A stretch of DNA of 64,000 bases, from assembly GCF_026712205.1 (NCBI RefSeq), contig NZ_JAPPUW010000015.1:1-64000 (forward strand). The letters are read 5' to 3'. Both the position numbers and the translations under genes were made by a program. Numbering within the stretch: the first letter of the stretch is position 1; every line of letters begins with the position of its first letter. The DNA comes from Pelomonas aquatica. Its GTDB lineage: Bacteria > Pseudomonadota > Gammaproteobacteria > Burkholderiales > Burkholderiaceae_C. Of this stretch, positions 25,705 through 38,176 are shown one piece after another. The notes beneath the pieces are model-generated. The model saw only the letters and a list, made by a program, of their open reading frames with translations. It was not told where the DNA came from and did not search any database.

Positions 25705-27968
25705 ATGCCCCAGCGCACGCTCACGCTCGGTCTCCTCTGGCTTGCCATGGCGGCGCTGCTGGCGCTGCTGGCCCTGCTGCTGAGCCTGCGCGGCAGCGGC
25801 GGCGGCCTGGCCCTCGACGCCGCGCTGGCTCTCGACCTGGCCCTGCTGCCGCTGCCGCTGCTGTGCGCCGTCGCGCTGCGCCGCCACGAGGCGGCCCAGG
25901 CCCTGGCCCGGACCCGCTTCCTGGCCCGGATCAACCACCAGATCCGCACGCCGATGAACGCGATCATGGGCATGACCCAGCTCGCGCTGCAGACGCCGTT
26001 GAGCCCCGAGCAGCGCGAGCTGCTGACCCGGGCCGACGCCGCCTCGCGCGGCCTGCTCGGCATCGTCGGCGACGCGCTGGACGTGGCCCGGATCGAGGCC
26101 GGCCAGCTGGAGATCGCGGCCCTGCCGCTGCGGCTGGAGGAAGTCGTGGCCCAGGCCATCGAGCCGGTGCGGCGCATGCACGACAACCCGTCCGTCGCCC
26201 TCATCTGCGACTGGGCCGACGCCAGCCTGCTGGGCGAGCGCGGCCAGCTGCGCGGCGACGCGCAGCGCCTGCAGCAGGTGCTCGTCAAGCTGCTGTCCAA
26301 CGCGCTCAGGTTCACGCCGTCGGGCCAGGTCTCGCTGCGCCTGGCCGCCGGGCCGACCGACGCCTCGGGACGCGTGCCCCTCGCCATTGCCGTCAGCGAC
26401 AGCGGCGTGGGCATGAGCGCCGAGCAGGTCGCCGGGCTGCTGCAGGGCCACGGCGACGCGGGCCTCGGCCTCGCCGTCACGCGCCACCTCGTCGAGCTGA
26501 TGGGCGGCAGCCTGGCCCTGCAGAGCGCGCCCGGGCGCGGCAGCGCCGTCGAGATCCGCCTGGCCCTGCCGCTGGAGGCCGGCAGCGCGCCGGCGCCGCT
26601 GCCGGCCCGGCGCGTGCTGATCGCCCAGGCCTGCGCCGGCGGCCGCGCGGCCACGCTGGCCCTGCTGCGCCATCTCGGCCTGGGCGACGAGCTGGCCGCG
26701 AGCGCCGACGTCGCCGGCACGCTGGCCGCGCTGGACGGGGCCCGCCGGGCCGGCAACGCCTTCGACTGGCTGCTGCTGGACTGGCAGCTGCCCGGCCCCG
26801 GCCCGACCGGTGCCGAGCTGCTCGCCCAGCTGCGCCGCGAACACCCGGCGCTGCGCGTCGCCGTGCTGAGCCCGCCCGGCCAGCCCGGCCAGCCCGACGG
26901 CCCGGCCCAGGCGCGCGCCTTCGGCGCCCGCGCGCTGTGCCCCGAGCCGCCGCTGCCCGGCGAACTGCGCCGCCTGTTCGGCGACGCCGCCGCCGAGCGC
27001 AGCGCCCCGGCCGACGGCCAGGCCCTGGCCGGGCTGCGCGTGCTGCTCGTCGAGGACCACCCCGTCAACCAGGAGATCGCGCTGCGCCTGCTCGGCAGCC
27101 GCGGCGCCCGGGTCGACGTGGCCGGCAACGGCCAGGAGGGGCTGGAGCGCCTGGTGGCACACGGCCCTGCGGCCTACGACCTCGTGCTGATGGACCTGCA
27201 GATGCCCGTGCTCGACGGCCTCGGCGCCACCCGGCGGCTGCGCAAGCTGGCCGGCTTCGAGGCCCTGCCCGTGCTGGCGATGACGGCCCATGCGCTGCCC
27301 GAGGAGCGCGCCGAATGCCTGGCCGCCGGCATGCAGGGCCATATCGCCAAGCCGCTGGACGTGGCCCGGCTGGTGCGCGAGCTGCAGCGCTACCTGCCGC
27401 CCCCGCCGCCGCCGCAGGCGCCCGCCCGCTTGCTGGACATGGGCGTCGGCCTGCGCCAGTTCGGCGGCCAGACGGCGCTGTACCGCCGCACGCTGCAGAG
27501 CTTTGCCGGCCAGTACGCCGACGGCCTCGCGGCCTGGTCAGGCTGGCTGGCCGGCGGCGAATGGGGCGAGCTGCGCCGCGCCGCCCACACGCTGCAGGGC
27601 CTGGCGGCCACGCTGGGTGCCCAGCCGCTGCACCGCCTGGCACTGGCCCTGGAGCGCAGCGCGCTGGAAGCCGACGCGGCGGCGGCCGGCAGCCAGTTGG
27701 GCCGCGTGGAGGCCGCGCTGGCCGCGCTGCTCGGCGACATCCGCGCGGTGCTGGCCCGCGACGACGACGGCGCCGCAGCGTCCGCCGGCGGGCCGGGCGA
27801 CCTGGCTGAACTGCGCCGGCTGCTCAGCCAGAGCGACAGCCGCGCCCTCGACTGGTGGCAGGCCCACGGCGCACACAGCGGCCTGGACGCCGCCACCATG
27901 CAGCGCCTGGAGCAAGCTCTGGCCGTGCTGGACTTCGACGCCGCCGCCGCGCTGCTGGAAGCCGCCTG

Positions 27969-27969
<1 letters not shown>
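25705..27969 (+). CDS. Hybrid histidine kinase with altered H-box, pseudo-receiver, receiver and HPt
   Basis: A 754-residue protein with two N-terminal helices (residues 6-28 and 36-57). HisKA reads [11 protein letters not shown]: His78 is present but the next residue is Gln79 instead of the usual Glu/Asp. HATPase has [18 protein letters not shown] and [10 protein letters not shown] receiver-like region follows with the acidic pair replaced ([10 protein letters not shown]) but LLLDWQLPG kept. Next come a normal receiver ([25 protein letters not shown]) and an HPt ([14 protein letters not shown]). It is divergent from the leftward signalling genes across 138 bases. Its stop overlaps the next start. 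Confidence 0.88.
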
Positions 27970-29980
<2,011 letters not shown>

Positions 29981-29984
<4 letters not shown>

Positions 29985-31084
29985 CGCTGCCCGAGCCCCT
30001 CGCCGCCCGCCAAGCCACCATCCTCGTCGTGGACGACACGCCGGCCAATCTGACGCTGCTGGCCCAGGTGCTCAAGCCCGACTACCGCGTGCAACTGGCC
30101 GTCAGTGGCGCCAAGGCGCTGGAGATCTGCGGCCGCCAGCCGCCCGACCTCATCGTGCTCGACGTGATGATGCCGGAGCTGGACGGCTACGAGGTCTGCC
30201 GCCGCCTGAAGGCCGACCCGGCCACGCGCCGCGTGCCGGTCATCTTCCTGACCGCGCTGCCGCGGCCCGAGGACGAAAGCGCCGGCTTCGAGGCCGGCGG
30301 CGCCGACTTCATCCACAAGCCCTTCAACCCGGCCACGGTGCGGGCGCGCGTGCGCACCCATCTGCAGCTCAAGCAGGCCGAGGACCGCCTGCTGCACCAC
30401 AACGCCCAGCTCAGCGGCGAGCTGCAGGCGCGCCGGCGCGAGGTCGAGCGGCTGCGCGACACCACCCTCTTCGTCATGGTCAGCCTGGCCGAGTTCCGCG
30501 ACGCCGACACCGGCAACCACATCCAGCGCACCCAGGAATACGTGCGCACGCTGGCGCGCTGGATCGCGGCCCAGCCCGGTGGCCCGGCCGAGCTGACCGA
30601 GGACGCCATCGACGAACTCGCCAAGGCCGCGCCGCTGCACGACATCGGCAAGGTCGCCATCCCCGACGGCATCCTGCTCAAGCCCGGCCGGCTCTCGCCC
30701 GAGGAATGGCAGATCATGAAGACGCATGCCGAGCACGGCGCCGACCTGCTGCAGCGTGCCATCGACCGCCTCGGCGACGACGCCGGCCCGATGCTGAGCT
30801 TCGGCAAGCAGATCGCCCGCCACCACCACGAGAAATGGGACGGCAGCGGCTACCCTGACGGCCTGGCCGGCGAGGCCATCCCGCTTGCCGCCCGGCTGAT
30901 GGCCGTGGCCGATGTCTACGACGCACTGATCAGCATGCGGCCCTACAAGCAGGCCATGAGCCACGACGAGGCCCTGGCCTTCATCCGCGACGGCAGCGGC
31001 AGCCACTTCGACCCGCACGTCGTCGCGGCGCTGGAGGCCTGCCTTGACGAGGTCCGCGCGATCGCGTCGCGCTGGTCCGACTGA
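29981..31084 (+). CDS. Response regulator with HD-GYP c-di-GMP phosphodiesterase domain (RpfG-like)
   Basis: A 367-residue protein. The N-terminal receiver is complete ([14 protein letters not shown], phospho-Asp in [15 protein letters not shown], Lys in FIHKPF). The HD-GYP output has [17 protein letters not shown] and [18 protein letters not shown], and the metal-binding and GYP residues are intact. It should lower c-di-GMP in response to phosphorylation, probably by the two kinases just upstream, whose unit it closes with a 4-base overlap (ATGA). Confidence 0.95.
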
Positions 31085-31108
31085 CGGGCCGCCGATAATC
31101 GGCGCCCC

Positions 31109-31849
31109 ATGCCCACCGCCGCCATCCTCAACATCTCCTGCTACCTCTTCGTGTCGCTGCAAGACACCGCGGCGCTGCGCGAGCGCCTGCATGCGCGCGC
31201 CGACAGCCTCGGCCTCAAGGGCACGGTGCTGATCGCCGAGGAGGGCATCAACCTCTTCCTGGCCGGCCCGGCCGACGCCGTGAACGCCTGGGTCAACGAG
31301 CTGCGCGCCGACCCGCGCTTCGCCGCGCTGACGCCCAAGCTGAGCTGGAGCGCGGCCCAGCCCTTCCGGCGCCTCAAGGTCAAGGTCAAGCCCGAGATCA
31401 TCCGCATGAACCGGCCCGCCGTCCGCCCCGACCAGGCGCCCCGCGCGCCGGCGCTGGCGCCCGCGACGCTGGCGCGCTGGCTGGGCCAGGGCCACGACGA
31501 CGACGGCCGCGAGGTCGTCATGCTGGACACGCGCAACAGCTTCGAAGTGGACTTCGGCGCCTTCGACGACGCCATCGACTGGCGGCTGCACAAGTTCAGC
31601 GACTTCCCCGCCGCGCTGGCCGCCCACCGCGACGAACTGGCCGGCAAGACCGTCGTCAGCTACTGCACCGGCGGCATCCGCTGCGAGAAGGCGGCCATGG
31701 TGCTGGAGGCCGAGGGGCTGACCGCCTGGCAGCTCGACGGCGGCATCCTGAAGTATTTCGAGGACACCGGCGGGCCTCACTACCACGGAGGCTGCTTCGT
31801 CTTCGACGAGCGCGAGTCGCTGGCCCCGGACCTGAGTCCCGTCGAGTGA
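31109..31849 (+). CDS. trhO: tRNA uridine(34) hydroxylase TrhO, rhodanese domain (UPF0176)
   Basis: A 246-residue protein of the YceA/TrhO family that hydroxylates the wobble uridine of certain tRNAs, the first step toward cmo5U/mo5U. The N-terminal domain (ISCYLFVSLQD, KGTVLIAEEGINLFLAG) is followed by a rhodanese domain with YCTGGIRCEKA, giving Cys186 and Cys192. Length is somewhat shorter than E. coli YceA at the C-terminus. The GTG of the hydrolase gene overlaps its stop. Confidence 0.92.
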   Translation: MPTAAILNISCYLFVSLQDTAALRERLHARADSLGLKGTVLIAEEGINLFLAGPADAVNAWVNELRADPRFAALTPKLSWSAAQPFRRLKVKVKPEIIRMNRPAVRPDQAPRAPALAPATLARWLGQGHDDDGREVVMLDTRNSFEVDFGAFDDAIDWRLHKFSDFPAALAAHRDELAGKTVVSYCTGGIRCEKAAMVLEAEGLTAWQLDGGILKYFEDTGGPHYHGGCFVFDERESLAPDLSPVE

Positions 31850-32802
31850 GCAGCCGGTTTTCAGATTTCGCGCTCAAGGCCTTCGGCATCCTGCTGATGC
31901 TGGCGGCGCTGGGCTTCGCCGTCAGCAAGGCGCCGGACCGCTCGCTGGACAGCCTGGTGCCGCGCTGGGCGCCGCCGCCGTCCGACTTCCTCGACCTCGA
32001 CGGCCAGCTCGTGCACTACCGCGACCAGGGCCCGGCCAGCGACCCGGTGCCGCTGGTGCTCATCCACGGCACCAGCGCCAGCCTGCACACCTGGGAGGGC
32101 TGGGCGACGGCGCTGGCGCAGACGCACCGCGTCGTCAGCTTCGACCTGCCGGGTTTCGGCCTCACCGGGCCGAACGCCGACGGCGACTACCGCGACGCCC
32201 GCTACGTCGACTTCGTGCGCAGGCTGCTGGCGCGCCTGGGCGTGGCGCGGGCCGTCGTGGCCGGCAACTCGCTGGGCGGCGAGATCGCCTGGCAACTGGC
32301 CCTGGCCGACCCGGCCCGCGTGGCCGGCCTCGTCCTCATCGATTCGGCCGGCCACGACTTCGTGCCCGAGTCCCTGCCCCTCGGTTTCCGCATCGCCCGC
32401 ATCCCGGTGCTGCGCCAAGGCATGCGCTGGGTGCTGCCGCGGCGCGCCATCGAGGCCAGCGTGCTCGACGTCTACGGCGACCCCAGCCACGTCAGCGCCG
32501 CCCTGGTGGACCGCTACTACGAGCTGACGTTGCGCGAAGGCAACCGCGTCGCGCTGATGCAGCGCATGGACCAGCTCGCGCCCGGCCCGGTCGAGCGCCT
32601 GCCCGGGATCAAGGTGCCGACGCTGATCCTCTGGGGCGGCCGGGACCGCCTGATCCCGCTGCGCTGGGGCGAGGCCTTCCACCAGGCCATTGCCGGCAGC
32701 CAATTGGTGGTTTTCCCGAAGCTCGGCCATGTGCCGCAGGAGGAAGACCCGGCTGCTACCCTTGCGGCCTTGCGCGACTGGCTACCTCAGGTCGCCCGCT
32801 GA
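31846..32802 (+). CDS. Alpha/beta hydrolase with N-terminal membrane anchor
   Basis: A 318-residue protein with one N-terminal hydrophobic helix (AFGILLMLAALGFAV), then a standard alpha/beta hydrolase fold. The HGTSAS oxyanion motif, the GNSLGG nucleophile elbow, the acidic residue in WGGRDRLIP and the late His in LGHVPQEE make a complete triad. The substrate is unknown. It starts with GTG overlapping the trhO stop by 4 bases. Confidence 0.87.
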   Translation: MSSRFSDFALKAFGILLMLAALGFAVSKAPDRSLDSLVPRWAPPPSDFLDLDGQLVHYRDQGPASDPVPLVLIHGTSASLHTWEGWATALAQTHRVVSFDLPGFGLTGPNADGDYRDARYVDFVRRLLARLGVARAVVAGNSLGGEIAWQLALADPARVAGLVLIDSAGHDFVPESLPLGFRIARIPVLRQGMRWVLPRRAIEASVLDVYGDPSHVSAALVDRYYELTLREGNRVALMQRMDQLAPGPVERLPGIKVPTLILWGGRDRLIPLRWGEAFHQAIAGSQLVVFPKLGHVPQEEDPAATLAALRDWLPQVAR

Positions 32803-32825
32803 ACCCTGTCCCCACGAGGCACGAC

Positions 32826-33614
32826 ATGAAAAAACGCATCCTGCTCGCCCTGTCCCTGGCGGCGGCCGCCTCCCTCGCCCAGGCCCAGGCGCCCGAGTGG
32901 AAGAAGCTGCGCATCGGCGTCGAAGGCGCCTACCCGCCCTTCTCCGAGATCGGCCCCGACGGCAAGCTCAAGGGCTTCGAGATCGAACTGGTGCAGGCCT
33001 ACTGCGCCGAAATGAAGGCGCAGTGCACGCTGGTGCAGCAGGACTTCGACGGCCTGATCCCCGCGCTGCAGTCGCGCAAGGTGGACGCCATCTTCGCCAG
33101 CGTCTCCATCACCGACGAGCGCCAGAAGGTCATCGGCTTCTCCAAGCCCTACTACAACACCCCGGCCCGCCTGATCGCCAAGGCCGGCGTGAAGCTGGAG
33201 GCCACGGCCGCCGGCCTGAAGGGCAGGAAGATCGGCGTGCAGCGCGGCACGACGCACGAGACCTATGCCGCCGGCCATTTCACGCAGAGCGAGATCGTGC
33301 GCTACGGCAGCCAGGACCAGGTCTTCCTGGACCTGAAGAGCGGCCGCATCGACGCCACGCTGATGGACGCGCCGGCCGGCGACTTCGGCTTCCTGAAGAA
33401 GCCCGAAGGCAAGGGCTATGCCTTCTCCGGCGGCCCCGTGATGGACGAGAAGATCTTCGGCGTGGGCACCGGCGTGGGCATGCGCAAGGCCGACGAGGCG
33501 ACGCTGGGCAGAAAGTTCAACGCCGCCATCGACGCGGTGCAGGCCAACGGCACGTTCAAGAAGCTGGCCGACAAATACTTCGACTACGACATCGCCCCCC
33601 GCACCAAGCAGTGA
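32826..33614 (+). CDS. Basic amino acid ABC transporter, periplasmic binding protein 1 (ArgT/HisJ type)
   Basis: A 262-residue exported protein with signal peptide MKKRILLALSLAAAASLAQA. The family 3 solute-binding fold shows IGVEGAYPPFSEIGPDGKLKG, DFDGLIPALQSRKVDAIFAS and IGVQRGTTHETY. Members bind lysine, arginine, ornithine or histidine. It begins the importer operon and ends with a 1-base overlap (TGATG) into a second binding protein. Confidence 0.92.
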   Translation: MKKRILLALSLAAAASLAQAQAPEWKKLRIGVEGAYPPFSEIGPDGKLKGFEIELVQAYCAEMKAQCTLVQQDFDGLIPALQSRKVDAIFASVSITDERQKVIGFSKPYYNTPARLIAKAGVKLEATAAGLKGRKIGVQRGTTHETYAAGHFTQSEIVRYGSQDQVFLDLKSGRIDATLMDAPAGDFGFLKKPEGKGYAFSGGPVMDEKIFGVGTGVGMRKADEATLGRKFNAAIDAVQANGTFKKLADKYFDYDIAPRTKQ

Positions 33615-34390
33615 TGCGACGCCGCACCGCACTGGCAGCAACGCTGGCGCTGCCCGGCGCCGTGCGCGCCCTGCCGCCGGCGCGTCTGCACATCGGCTTC
33701 GCCGTCGGCTACGCGCCCTTCAGCGAGGTCGGCAGCGACGGCGAACTGCAGGGCTTCGAGATCGACCTGGCCAAGGCCCTGTGCGAACGCCTGCACGCCC
33801 GTTGCCTGCCGGTCATCCTGGACTTCGACGGCCTGATCCCGGCGCTGCTGTCGCGCAAGATCGACGCCATCATGGCCTCGATGGCGGTCACGGCCGCGCG
33901 CGAGCAGGTCATCGCGTTCTCGGCGCCCTACTACTACTCGCCGGCCCGCCTGGTCGCGGCCCATGATTCGCGGCTCAACGTCAGCCCCTCGGGGCTGCGC
34001 GGCAAGCGCATCGGCGTCGAGCGCGGCACGGTGCACGAACGCTTCCTCGCCGAGGTGTTCAAGGACAGCCAGATCGTGCGCTACGGCACCCAGGACCAGG
34101 TCTTCCTGGACCTGAAATCGGGCCGCCTCGACGCCGCGCTGGCCGATGCCGTCATCGCGAATTTCGGCTTCCTGAACAAGCCCGAAGGCCGCGGCTTCGG
34201 CTTCGTCGGCCCCGACTTCCGCGAGCCGCAATACTTCGGCAAGGGCATAGGCATCGGCCTGCGCAAGGTCGACGCCCCCGGCCTGGGCCGGCAGTTCGAC
34301 CAGGCGCTGGCCGCGCTGCGCGGCAGCGGCGCGCTCAAGGCCCTGAACGACCGCTATTTCAGCCTCGACCTCGTCAGCCCGCCGCGCTGA
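33614..34390 (+). CDS. Basic amino acid ABC transporter, periplasmic binding protein 2
   Basis: A 258-residue paralogue of the preceding gene with a shorter signal sequence (MRRRTALAATLALPGAVRA). Shared blocks are DFDGLIPALLSRKIDAIMAS, IGVERGTVHERF and QDQVFLDLKSGRLDAA. The second copy is clearly diverged, so it may have a different ligand preference. ATG 33614 overlaps the previous stop. The longer open frame upstream reads through the first gene out of frame. Confidence 0.9.
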   Translation: MRRRTALAATLALPGAVRALPPARLHIGFAVGYAPFSEVGSDGELQGFEIDLAKALCERLHARCLPVILDFDGLIPALLSRKIDAIMASMAVTAAREQVIAFSAPYYYSPARLVAAHDSRLNVSPSGLRGKRIGVERGTVHERFLAEVFKDSQIVRYGTQDQVFLDLKSGRLDAALADAVIANFGFLNKPEGRGFGFVGPDFREPQYFGKGIGIGLRKVDAPGLGRQFDQALAALRGSGALKALNDRYFSLDLVSPPR

Positions 34391-34405
34391 CTCATCCTCA
34401 TCCCC

Positions 34406-35098
34406 ATGTTGCTGCACGGTTTTCTCCCCAGCCTGATCGAAGGCGCCTCCGTCACGCTGTCCGTGGCCCTGTCGTCGCTGGCCGTGGCCGCGGCGCTGGG
34501 CCTGGCCGGCGCGCTGGCCAAGCAGTCGCGCTCGCGTCTGCTGCAGGCCATCGCCGGCACCTACACCACGCTGATCCGCGGCGTGCCCGACCTGGTGCTG
34601 ATGCTGCTGGTGTTCTACGGCGGGCAGATCGCCGTGAACGCCGTCGCGCCCCTGCTCGGGCACGAGGACTACGTCGACATCGACCCCTTCTTCGCCGGCG
34701 TGCTGACCATCGGCTTCATCTTCGGCGCCTACCTGACCGAGGCCTTCCGCGGCGCCTTCCTGGCCGTGCCGCCGGGCCAGCGCGAGGCCGGGCTGGCCTA
34801 CGGCATGTCGCCGCTGCAGGTGCTGCGCCGCATCACGCTGCCGCAGATGCTCAGGCATGCGCTGCCCGGCATCTCCAACAACTGGCTGGTGCTCATCAAG
34901 AGCACCGCCATCGTGTCGCTGATCGGCCTGTCGGACCTGATGACCCGCGGCAAGCAGGCCGCCGGCACCACGCGCGAACCCTTCACCTTCTTCCTGGCCG
35001 TGGGCATGATCTATCTGGTGTTCACCAGCGTCTCCGAGCTGTTCTTCGCCTGGGCGCAGCGGCGCCTGGCCATCGGCGCGCGGGAGGGGCGACTGTGA
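34406..35098 (+). CDS. Basic amino acid ABC transporter permease, HisQ type
   Basis: A 230-residue inner-membrane permease with about five helices. The cytoplasmic coupling loop QREAGLAYGMSPLQVLRRITLPQ is the EAA motif that contacts the ATPase. The start MLLHGFLPSLIEGASVTLSVALSSL is typical of HisQ/ArgQ. Its stop overlaps the GTG of the partner permease (GTGA). Confidence 0.93.
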   Translation: MLLHGFLPSLIEGASVTLSVALSSLAVAAALGLAGALAKQSRSRLLQAIAGTYTTLIRGVPDLVLMLLVFYGGQIAVNAVAPLLGHEDYVDIDPFFAGVLTIGFIFGAYLTEAFRGAFLAVPPGQREAGLAYGMSPLQVLRRITLPQMLRHALPGISNNWLVLIKSTAIVSLIGLSDLMTRGKQAAGTTREPFTFFLAVGMIYLVFTSVSELFFAWAQRRLAIGAREGRL

Positions 35099-35781
35099 AC
35101 TTTGATGCCATTGCGGAAAACCTGCCGCTGTATCTGGGCGGGCTGCTCGTCACGCTGAAGCTGCTGCTGCTGTCGCTGGCCGCCGGCATGGCGCTGGCGC
35201 TGCCGCTGGCCGTCGTGCGCACGGTGTTCAAGGGCTGGCCGTCGCGCCTGGTCTGGGTCTACACCTATGCCTTCCGCGGCACGCCGATGCTGGTGCAGCT
35301 CTTCCTCATCTACTACGGGCTGGCGCAGTTCGACGCGGTGCGCGACAGCTGGGCCTGGCCGTGGCTGTCGTCGGCCACCTTCTGCGCCTGGCTGACCTTC
35401 ACGCTGAACACGGCCGCCTACACGACCGAGATCATCGCCGGCAGCATCCGCGCTCTGCCCGCCGGCGAGATCGAGGCCGCCAAGGCGCTGGGCATGAGCC
35501 GCGGGCAGATGCTGCGCCGCATCGTGCTGCCCGCCGCGCTGCGCCGCGCGCTGCCGGCCTATGGCAACGAGGCCATCTTCATGCTGCACGGCACCTCGCT
35601 GGCCAGCACGGTCACGCTGGTCGACACGACCGGCGCGGCCCAGATGGTCTATGCCAAGTTCTACCTGCCCTTCGAGGCCTTCATCACCGCCGGTGCGTTC
35701 TACCTCGTGCTGACGCTCAGCCTGGTCGGTCTGTTCCGCTGGGCCGAAACTCGCTGGCTGAAACCCATGATGGCGCGCTGA
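35095..35781 (+). CDS. Basic amino acid ABC transporter permease, HisM type
   Basis: A 228-residue permease, the partner of HisQ. Helices begin LPLYLGGLLVTLKLLLLSLAAG, and the EAA loop is EIEAAKALGMSRGQMLRRIVLP. It starts with GTG 35095, overlapping the upstream stop by 4 bases. A hairpin repeat follows its stop and separates it from the rest of the operon. Confidence 0.93.
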   Translation: MNFDAIAENLPLYLGGLLVTLKLLLLSLAAGMALALPLAVVRTVFKGWPSRLVWVYTYAFRGTPMLVQLFLIYYGLAQFDAVRDSWAWPWLSSATFCAWLTFTLNTAAYTTEIIAGSIRALPAGEIEAAKALGMSRGQMLRRIVLPAALRRALPAYGNEAIFMLHGTSLASTVTLVDTTGAAQMVYAKFYLPFEAFITAGAFYLVLTLSLVGLFRWAETRWLKPMMAR

Positions 35782-35795
35782 ATGAAATTCAAAGC

Positions 35796-35869
35796 CAACC
35801 ACAGAGACACAGAGGCACTGAGCAAGCACGGAGATGACATTTCTCTGTGCCTCTGTGCCTCTGTGGTTG
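35796..35869. repeat. CACAGAG hairpin repeat inside the ABC operon
   Basis: Arms of 27 bases at 35796-35822 (CAACCACAGAGACACAGAGG, then CACTGAG) and 35843-35869 are reverse complements at 25 of 27 positions, separated by 20 bases. Each arm holds three direct CACAGAG-type units. It fills the hisM-to-hydrolase gap. It is not followed by a T-run, so it is not an obvious terminator. Such a stem could set mRNA stability or the expression ratio between the permease genes and the ATPase gene. Confidence 0.8.
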
Positions 35870-35887
35870 CATTTCCGGATTCGTGAC

Positions 35888-36999
35888 ATGCAAATCGTCC
35901 GCCACGCTCTCCTCTCCCCCGCCCCGGGCACCCAGCGCGAACTGGTCTCCCTGCACTATGGCCAGGCAGGCGGCCAGAAGGCCTATGTCCAGGCCTCGCT
36001 GCATGGCGACGAACTGCCCGGCATGCTGGTGGCCCACCATCTGCGCCAGCAGCTCGACGCACTGGAGGCCGCCGGCCGGATCAGCGGCGAGATCGTCCTC
36101 GTGCCCATGGCCAACCCCATCGGCCTGAGCCAGTTCCTGCTGCATGCCCACCTCGGCCGCTTCGAGCTGATGTCGGGCGAGAACTTCAACCGCCATTACC
36201 CGGACCACGTCGACGCCGTCGCCGCCAGCGTCGAGCCGCAGCTGGGCGCCGACGCGGCGGCCAATGTCGCCATCCTGCGCCGTGCGCTGAAGGCGGCCGT
36301 GCTGGCCACGCCGGTCGACACCGAGCTGCAGTCGCTGCGGCGCACGCTGATGGGCCTGTCCTGCGATGCCGACATCGTGCTGGACCTGCACTGCGACGCC
36401 CAGGCCGTCATGCACCTCTACGCCGAGACGCCCTGCTGGCCCGACTGCGAGCCGCTGGCGCGCTTTCTCGGCGCGCGCCTGACGCTGCTGGCCCAGGACT
36501 CCGGCGACAGCCCCTTCGACGAGGCCTGCTCCCGGGTCTGGTGGAAGTGGGGCCGGCATTTCGGCGGCCGCTTCCCAATCCCGCAGGCCTGCCTGTCGGC
36601 CACGGTCGAACTGCGCGGCGCGACCGACGTGACGCACGAGCTGGCCGCGGCCGATGCCGGCAACATCGTCGACTTCCTGCGCTGGCGCGGCCTGATCTCG
36701 GGCGACAGGCCGGCACTGCCCGGCGCCGTGGGCGATGCCCGCCCGCTGGCCGGCAGCATGCCGATCCAGGCGCCGCTGCCGGGCGCGCTGGTCTTCCTGA
36801 AGGAGATCGGCAGCGAGGTCCAGGCCGGCGACGTGCTGGCCCATGTCATCGACCCCGTCACCGCCCAGGTCACCGAACTGAAAAGCCCCGTGGACGGCCT
36901 GCTGTTCGCGCGCGATTTCCTGCGCTTCGCCAATGCCGGCATGCGCGTCGCCAAGGTCGCCGGCCGCGAAGCGCTGCGCAGCGGCAAGCTGCTCGGAGC

Positions 37000-37003
<4 letters not shown>
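35888..37003 (+). CDS. Succinylglutamate desuccinylase/aspartoacylase family zinc hydrolase
   Basis: A 371-residue M14-like metal hydrolase. The HGDE pair (ASLHGDELPG) and the downstream His in VLDLHCD are the zinc ligands. NFNRHYPDH is the substrate Arg region. The C-terminal part (MPIQAPLPGALVF...GDVLAHVIDP) resembles a lipoyl-like lobe. Family members deacylate N-acyl amino acids. Inside a basic-amino-acid importer operon it may release the imported amino acid from an acylated form. I chose ATG 35888, because the upstream extension would translate the hairpin repeat. Confidence 0.88.
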
Positions 37004-37771
<768 letters not shown>

Positions 37772-37779
<8 letters not shown>

Positions 37780-38176
37780 CGGCCTTGCAGACGGCTTCGA
37801 GATGGTGACCGTCGGCGTCAACCACGAAGGCGGCGTAGTAGTCGGGCCCGTAATGCGGCCGAAGGTCCGGGCCACCGTTGTCTCGGCCGCCTGCTGCGAC
37901 GGCCGCCGCGTGGAAGGCAGCCACTGCGGCACGCGACGGCGCAGCAAAGGCGATATGAAAACCCGGGCAGCTCAGCGATGCGGAGCGTACGACCTGCTTG
38001 AGCGCCAGCTGGTCGCCGCCACCCGACAGCCCATAGCCGACGGCCTGGCCGGTCTCGCCCGGCCGCAGGTCGCTCCAGACCCGCACATAGCCGAGCGGCG
38101 CAAGCGCCGTGTCGTAGAAGCGGGCCGCCGCCTCGATGTCGGCCACGCCCAGCGACAGATGGTGGAGCATGCTCAC
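37772..38176 (-). CDS. VOC family protein (glyoxalase/dioxygenase-like)
   Basis: A 134-residue protein of the vicinal-oxygen-chelate superfamily: an N-terminal MLHHLSLGVADIEAAARFYD and a C-terminal YYAAFVVDADGHHLEAVC give the paired beta-alpha-beta units with metal-ligand His/Glu positions. The substrate is unknown. It starts with a 4-base overlap on the prlC stop and so is co-transcribed with prlC. Confidence 0.88.
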
